From positions 1 to 25,575 of IMG/VR virus record IMGVR_UViG_3300007799_000013: a DNA stretch of 25,575 nucleotides, one strand, 5' to 3'. The notes under the pieces were generated by a model that saw nothing but the letters and a program-made list of their open reading frames with translations, ran no database searches and was not told the DNA's origin. A program made the position numbers and the translations under genes. Positions 21,881 through 25,575 of this stretch are shown here, in pieces. Positions within the stretch are counted from its first letter, which is position 1, and each line of letters opens with the position of its first letter. This DNA is from a virus.

Positions 21881-23817
21881 GCCGACGCCTACCCTTGCCG
21901 GAGCCCACCAGCCTGCTGCTGGCCATCGCCGCGGCGCGCCTTCAGCTGCGCCTGCCCGATGCGGCGTTGCAGGACATTGCCGGCAGCCTGGCCGAACCGG
22001 CGGCACTCGCCGCGGCCGGGGACCAATTGCTGGCGACGCTCGCCGCCACGGATACGCCGCTCGCGCGGGTGGCGCGTGCGGCGCAGCTTTCCTCCTTCGA
22101 CCTCGATCTGCTTGGCCTCGCCGTGCTGCCGGCGCTGGATGACCGCGCGGCGGAAGCCGTGGCGACGCTCACCGGCAGGCCACGGCGGCTGACGGCCGGG
22201 CGTGCGGCGAGGTTGCTGCTGCCGGCGGAGCACGATGCGGCGGCGCTCCGCACCGCGCTGCGCGACAGCCCGCTGTGGCGCGCCGGGCTGCTGCGCGCGG
22301 CCGATCCAGGGCAGGCGCCAGCGGACCGACTGCTGGACCCGACCCCCGCGCTACTCGCCGCGCTGGACGGCGCCTGGCCGGAGGCAACTTCGGGCGGTTG
22401 GACGGCGCAGCCGATCATCGCCGAGGGCGCGGTGCCCGCGAGCCTGGCGCCCGCGCTGGCGATCCTGGCCACCTGGGCCGACGGGCGGGCGGCGCCCTTG
22501 CTGCTGCTCGATGCGCCCCGGCCCGAACGCGCCGAGGAGGCGCTCGCCCGCGCCGCCGCCGCCGTTTCACGCGTCGCGCTACTGCTGCACGCGCCGCCAT
22601 CGCGTGAGGGCGCGCAGGACGCCGTGCCGCCACCCTGGGCGGAGGCCGGTCTCATCGCCGCCGCCACCGGCGCGCTGGTGGCGCTGGTGACCGACGCCGA
22701 GGCACTGCCCGGCCCCACCACGCCGCCCATCGCGCCGCTCGCCATCATCGGCCCGCAGGCGCTGCGCGGACCGCGCGTGGCGATGACCCGGCTCGCCGTG
22801 CCGCGGCCCCTGATGGCCGAGCAGCAGGCGCATTGGGCGCGCGCCCTGCCGGACCTGCCGGCAGCGGACCGCACCGCGCTGGCCGCGCAGACCTGGGCGG
22901 CGGAGGCCGATATCGCTGGCATCGCCGCGGCCGCGCGCGGCGCCACCCCGGCGGCATTGCTGGCAGCCCGCATGGCCACCGCGCCCCCGCGCGGCGCGCG
23001 GCTCGCCACGCTGCGCATCCCCAGCGTGCCCTGGCCCCGCCTGGTGCTGGAGCCCGGGACGGAAGCGCGGCTGCGTGAGGTGGTGCGCCGCTTCCGCCAT
23101 CGCGCGACGGTGCGCGAGGCCTGGGGCCTCGACCATGGCGGCCCCGCCCTCGTCGCGTTGCTGTCCGGCGAGCCGGGCACCGGCAAATCCCTGGCGGCGG
23201 AGGCGGTGGCGACCGAACTCGGCCTGCCGCTGCTGGCCGCCGACCTGTCGCGCATCGTCTCGAAATACATCGGCGAGACCGAGAAGAACCTGGCCGAGCT
23301 GTTCGCCGCCGCCGAAGGCTTCGCCGCGGTGCTGTTCTTCGACGAGGCCGATGCGCTGTTCGGCAAGCGCAGCGACGTACAGGACGCGCATGACCGCTAC
23401 GCCAACATCGAGGTGAACTACCTGCTGCAGAGGCTGGAACGCTTCGAGGGCATCGCCCTGCTCGCCACCAACCTGTCACAGGGCATGGACGACGCCTTCC
23501 TCCGCCGCTTCGACCTGACCGTGCCGATCCCCCGCCCGGGCGCGGCGCAACGCCTCGCACTATGGCGGCTGCACCTGCCGGCGGCGCTGCTGGCACCAGG
23601 GCTCGATCTGCGCGCCCTGGCCGAGGGCTTCGACATGACCGGCGGCGAAATCCGCAACGCCGCGCTGACCGCAGCCTACGACGCGGCCGAAGCCGCCAAG
23701 CCGATCGGCGCCACCATGCTGCGCGCCGCACTGATGCAGGAATTCGCCAAGCAGGGCAGGCCCTTTCCCGAAGGCAGCTTCGCCATGGATCGCATATCGG
23801 AAGGATCAAGCACATGA
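21877..23817 (+). CDS. eCIS AAA+ ATPase (Afp15/Pvc15 type)
   Basis: This 646-residue protein is the ATPase found in nearly all eCIS loci, thought to help assembly or recycling. The AAA+ core is complete: Walker A GEPGTGKS (residues 431-438, K437), a second-region motif SKYIGETEKNL, and Walker B LFFDEAD (486-492, D489 and E490). FGKRSDVQDAHDRYAN follows, then sensor 1 ATNL (530-533) and arginine-finger candidates R543/R544 in FLRRFD. The C-terminal lid follows (GGEIRNAALTAAYDA, about 589-603). The first 400 or so residues are Ala/Leu-rich with no second nucleotide site; in this family the N-terminal region is a divergent module. ATG 21877 overlaps the tape-measure stop. All catalytic residues are present, so it is probably active. 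Confidence 0.96.
   Translation: MSRRLPLPEPTSLLLAIAAARLQLRLPDAALQDIAGSLAEPAALAAAGDQLLATLAATDTPLARVARAAQLSSFDLDLLGLAVLPALDDRAAEAVATLTGRPRRLTAGRAARLLLPAEHDAAALRTALRDSPLWRAGLLRAADPGQAPADRLLDPTPALLAALDGAWPEATSGGWTAQPIIAEGAVPASLAPALAILATWADGRAAPLLLLDAPRPERAEEALARAAAAVSRVALLLHAPPSREGAQDAVPPPWAEAGLIAAATGALVALVTDAEALPGPTTPPIAPLAIIGPQALRGPRVAMTRLAVPRPLMAEQQAHWARALPDLPAADRTALAAQTWAAEADIAGIAAAARGATPAALLAARMATAPPRGARLATLRIPSVPWPRLVLEPGTEARLREVVRRFRHRATVREAWGLDHGGPALVALLSGEPGTGKSLAAEAVATELGLPLLAADLSRIVSKYIGETEKNLAELFAAAEGFAAVLFFDEADALFGKRSDVQDAHDRYANIEVNYLLQRLERFEGIALLATNLSQGMDDAFLRRFDLTVPIPRPGAAQRLALWRLHLPAALLAPGLDLRALAEGFDMTGGEIRNAALTAAYDAAEAAKPIGATMLRAALMQEFAKQGRPFPEGSFAMDRISEGSST
23799..23805 (+). promoter_or_regulatory. 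Shine-Dalgarno site for the Ala-rich terminal gene
   Basis: GGAAGGA lies 8 bases before ATG 23814, inside the end of the ATPase gene. It supports the start and shows that the last gene of the block is deliberately translated. Confidence 0.7.
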
Positions 23818-24713
23818 CCGACATCGCCGCGACCCTGGCCGCGCTGGCCGAGACCATGGCCACGAACCAGGCCACCGCCGCCGCCGCCGCCGCCGCGGAA
23901 GGCGCGCAGGGACGAACCGCCACCGCCGCGCAACAGGCCGCGGCAAAACTCCAATCCCTTGCAAGCCGGGCGCAGAGCACGCTCGATGCGCTGACCGCGC
24001 AGGGTGCACGGGTGCAGGCGGGGCTGGCCGCACGCGGCACCGTTCTGATTGCGGCCGAGGCCGTTCGGACCGATGGCGCCGCGCCGCCGCTCGCCGATGC
24101 GCAGGCCACCACGCTACGAGATCAGGTGGCCACACGCCTCGGCGTCACCGCCGGCCAGATCGCCGCCAAGACCAGCGCGATCCGCACCGCCATCACCGCG
24201 CTGGATACCGCGATGCTGGCGCCGGTCACCGCCGCGCAAGGCACGCTGGCCACGGCGCGCGCCACGCTCGCCACCAAGCAGGCCGCGCTCACCACGATCG
24301 AGGTGCAGGCGGCAACGGCACTGGCAGCCGGGGAAGGCGCTGCACCCGCGCTCGCCGGTGCGCTCGATGCCGCGCTGTCGAAACACGCCGCCGCCCTGGC
24401 TGTCACCCCCACCGCGAGCACCAGCGCCAAACGCAGCGCAGCGGTGGATTGGACGGATTACGAGGCCGCACGCGCAGCCCTCACCACCGCCGCCGCCGAC
24501 GCCCCCGGCGCCACACTGCACTCCGCCTGGGACGCCGCGGCCACCGCGCTGCGCTCGGCGCTGGCGGATGTCGTAATCGCGGAACAAGCCGTGGTCACGG
24601 CGGAGCTCGACCTCGCCACCAAACAGGCCACCGCCGACGCCGCCCGCACCACCCGACCCAACAGCGCCACCGCCAAAGTGGCCGAGGCACTGGCGCCGGC
24701 ACCGCCGCCGTAG
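23814..24713 (+). CDS. Ala-rich helical protein at the end of the eCIS operon, function unknown
   Basis: A 299-residue protein, more than one third alanine, with heptad-like runs of Ala, Leu, Thr and Gln (for example AALAETMATNQATAAAAAAAE near the start). Helices such as TARATLATKQAALTTIEVQ near the middle point to an extended coiled-coil or bundle. It has no signal peptide, membrane segment, Cys cluster or enzymatic motif; a small patch WTDYEAARAAL (from about residue 216) and the Pro-rich end APAPPP break the helices. It overlaps the ATPase stop as ATGA, so it belongs to the operon. I do not recognise the family. A second tape-measure or lumen protein, a secreted cargo, or a chaperone are all possible from position. 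Codon use matches the neighbours, so it is not a recent foreign gene. Confidence 0.8.
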   Translation: MTDIAATLAALAETMATNQATAAAAAAAEGAQGRTATAAQQAAAKLQSLASRAQSTLDALTAQGARVQAGLAARGTVLIAAEAVRTDGAAPPLADAQATTLRDQVATRLGVTAGQIAAKTSAIRTAITALDTAMLAPVTAAQGTLATARATLATKQAALTTIEVQAATALAAGEGAAPALAGALDAALSKHAAALAVTPTASTSAKRSAAVDWTDYEAARAALTTAAADAPGATLHSAWDAAATALRSALADVVIAEQAVVTAELDLATKQATADAARTTRPNSATAKVAEALAPAPPP

Positions 24714-24928
24714 CAACGGGTCAAGGTGCGCTGATGGCTGTTTGCGGATGGCAGCCGTGATCGTGGCGGCGATGTCCTTCACGCGCCAGATCAGGGCGTT
24801 CGCTTCGGTGGCTTCGATGCTGCCGGCGAACCATATCTGGCGTGGGTCGTCGAGCAACTCGCGCAGTGCGCAGCACTCGCCTCGCCGCCTGCGATCAGCC
24901 GTCGGGCGGCGGGCGAATCCAGCAGGCG
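24714..24928. other. Right boundary of the eCIS operon; no intact gene
   Basis: About 215 bases between the last CIS gene and the tail-tube remnant. No plus-strand frame reads as protein here: a nine-codon frame at 24733 ends at once, and the frame that later becomes the tail tube has low-quality Arg/Ser-rich codons. A weak inverted repeat (GGCTG 24736-24740 with CAGCC 24752-24756) has an 11-base loop and no T-tract, so I see no intrinsic terminator. The minus strand carries the remnant listed separately. Confidence 0.6.
24726..24925 (-). pseudogene. Probable minus-strand gene remnant with internal frameshift, truncated at both ends
   Basis: Read on the minus strand, the stretch below about 24,857 gives a natural-looking chain (LLDDPRQIWFAGSIEATEA, then NALIWRVKDIAATITAAIRK) with strong G/C preference at third positions. 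The part above about 24,870 continues convincingly in a different frame (LLDSPAARRLIAGGEAS), so a one- or two-base indel near 24,860-24,880 would join them. Neither end has a start or stop at a natural place: on the left the frame runs into the Ala-rich CIS gene, on the right it meets the tail-tube homology. I do not recognise the family. Chance antisense coding is the alternative, given the GC content. Confidence 0.35.
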
Positions 24929-25575
24929 GTGGTACCGGTGGACCTGATCAACATCGGCCACTGGCTGCGGCTGCTGCTGGGCGCGCCCACCACCACCGGC
25001 ACGACCAACTTCATCCACACCTTCGCCTCGGGCGCGGCGTCGCTGCCGAGCAATGCGATGGAGATCGGCTATCCGGACGTGCCGTCCTTCGACGTTTGCA
25101 CCGGAGTGCGGGCGGACACGATGGAGATGGACTTCACGCCGACCGGCGCTGCGACCGCGACCTTCGGGCTGCTCGGTCAGGGATCGGCCAGGACAGGCGC
25201 GACCTCCGGCGGCGCGCCGATCTCGGCCGCCTACACCGCCTTCAACAAGGTTCAGGGATCTATCACACGCACTGGATCCCCGCTGGCACAGGTCACCGGC
25301 GCGCGGCTCACCTATGCCAACGGCATGGAGGCTGTCCGCACCATCCGCGCCGATCGCCGCGTCGAGGGCGTGGATCCTGGCATCGCGCGCTGCACCGGCC
25401 AGATAACCGTGCGCTTCGAGAACACCACGCTGCTCGCTCAGGCGCAGGCCGGCACCTCGGCGGAATTCGCCATGGCCTTCACAATCGATGCCAACCGCAG
25501 CCTGACCATCACGCTGCACGAGGTGTATCTGGCGCTGGCCAAAACCCCGATCGAGGGGCCGGCGGGGGTGGAGGC
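24929..25575 (+). pseudogene. Siphophage-type tail tube protein, N-terminus missing, running off the window
   Basis: The frame is open from 24,761 to the window end but reads as protein only from about 24,929 (VVPVDLINIGHWLRLLLG, then APTTTGTTNFIHTFASGA). This matches the middle and C-terminal parts of the long-tailed-phage tail tube family (Phage_tube_2 type). Further matching segments are MEIGYPDVPSFDVCTGVRAD, ADRRVEGVDPGIARCTGQ and a strand ending in HEVYLALAKTP. Members usually have some 70-80 residues before this point; nothing like that is present upstream in any plus-strand frame, and no ATG with a ribosome site precedes it. The C-terminal end lies beyond the window. It is unrelated to the contractile tube genes at 2212 and 4858 and probably comes from a decayed prophage. 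Confidence 0.7.

Noticed and set aside
1-24713. Ordinary myophage or P2-like prophage instead of an eCIS
   Set aside because: Within this window there are no capsid, terminase, portal, lysis or integrase genes. The dedicated AAA+ ATPase, the tandem sheath/tube pairs and the Afp7-like and DUF5908-like genes fit eCIS; only the right-edge remnant looks prophage-derived.
24736-24756. Hairpin after the last CIS gene as a terminator
   Set aside because: Only five base pairs, an 11-base loop and no following T-tract.

Overview
The window is one long, co-directional gene block on a very GC-rich chromosome (roughly 70% G+C by eye, with strong G/C preference at third codon positions). The base composition, the protein style and a phage tail-tube remnant at the right edge suggest an alphaproteobacterium, possibly of the Acetobacteraceae/Roseomonas type. 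That placement is inferred from style only; no rRNA or other marker gene is present.

From position 1 to about 24,713, sixteen plus-strand genes form an almost gapless operon for a contractile injection system of the extracellular type (eCIS; the phage-tail-like Afp/PVC/Streptomyces CIS superfamily). The order is: the C-terminal end of a gene that starts outside the window (1-336); sheath 1 (349) and inner tube 1 (2212); a larger sheath 2 (2702) and inner tube 2 (4858); an Afp7-like tube/baseplate adaptor with an unusual repetitive, Cys-ending tail (5349); a 62-residue DUF5908-like protein (6672); a spike split into a gpD-like hub (6857) and a gpV-like needle (7942); an 841-residue protein of unknown fold ending in a long hydrophobic membrane segment (8646); gp25-like (11168) and gpJ-like (11564) baseplate wedge proteins; a gpI-type tail protein with a propeller-like N-terminus (13828); two proteins sharing an N-terminal module (16215, 17440); a tape-measure-like protein (20357); an AAA+ ATPase (21877); and a short Ala-rich helical protein (23814). 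Most junctions are 1-7 base start/stop overlaps, so translational coupling is likely across the whole block.

In the expected machine, the two tubes stack inside the two sheaths. The gpD hub and gpV needle tip the tube. The gp25, gpJ and gpI-type proteins and the two paired-module proteins build the baseplate. The tape measure sets length and the ATPase assists assembly or recycling. The membrane-ended 841-residue protein is the best candidate for linking the particle to a membrane. No receptor-binding fibre, PAAR tip or recognisable toxin is visible, so cargo and targeting genes must lie outside the window or be of unrecognised type.

From about 24,714 to the right edge the operon ends abruptly. 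There is a stretch with minus-strand coding character (about 24,726-24,925) that looks frameshifted and truncated. It is followed by a siphophage-type tail-tube gene that lacks its N-terminal part (24,929 to the window end). This looks like a recombination scar or decayed prophage next to the CIS island.
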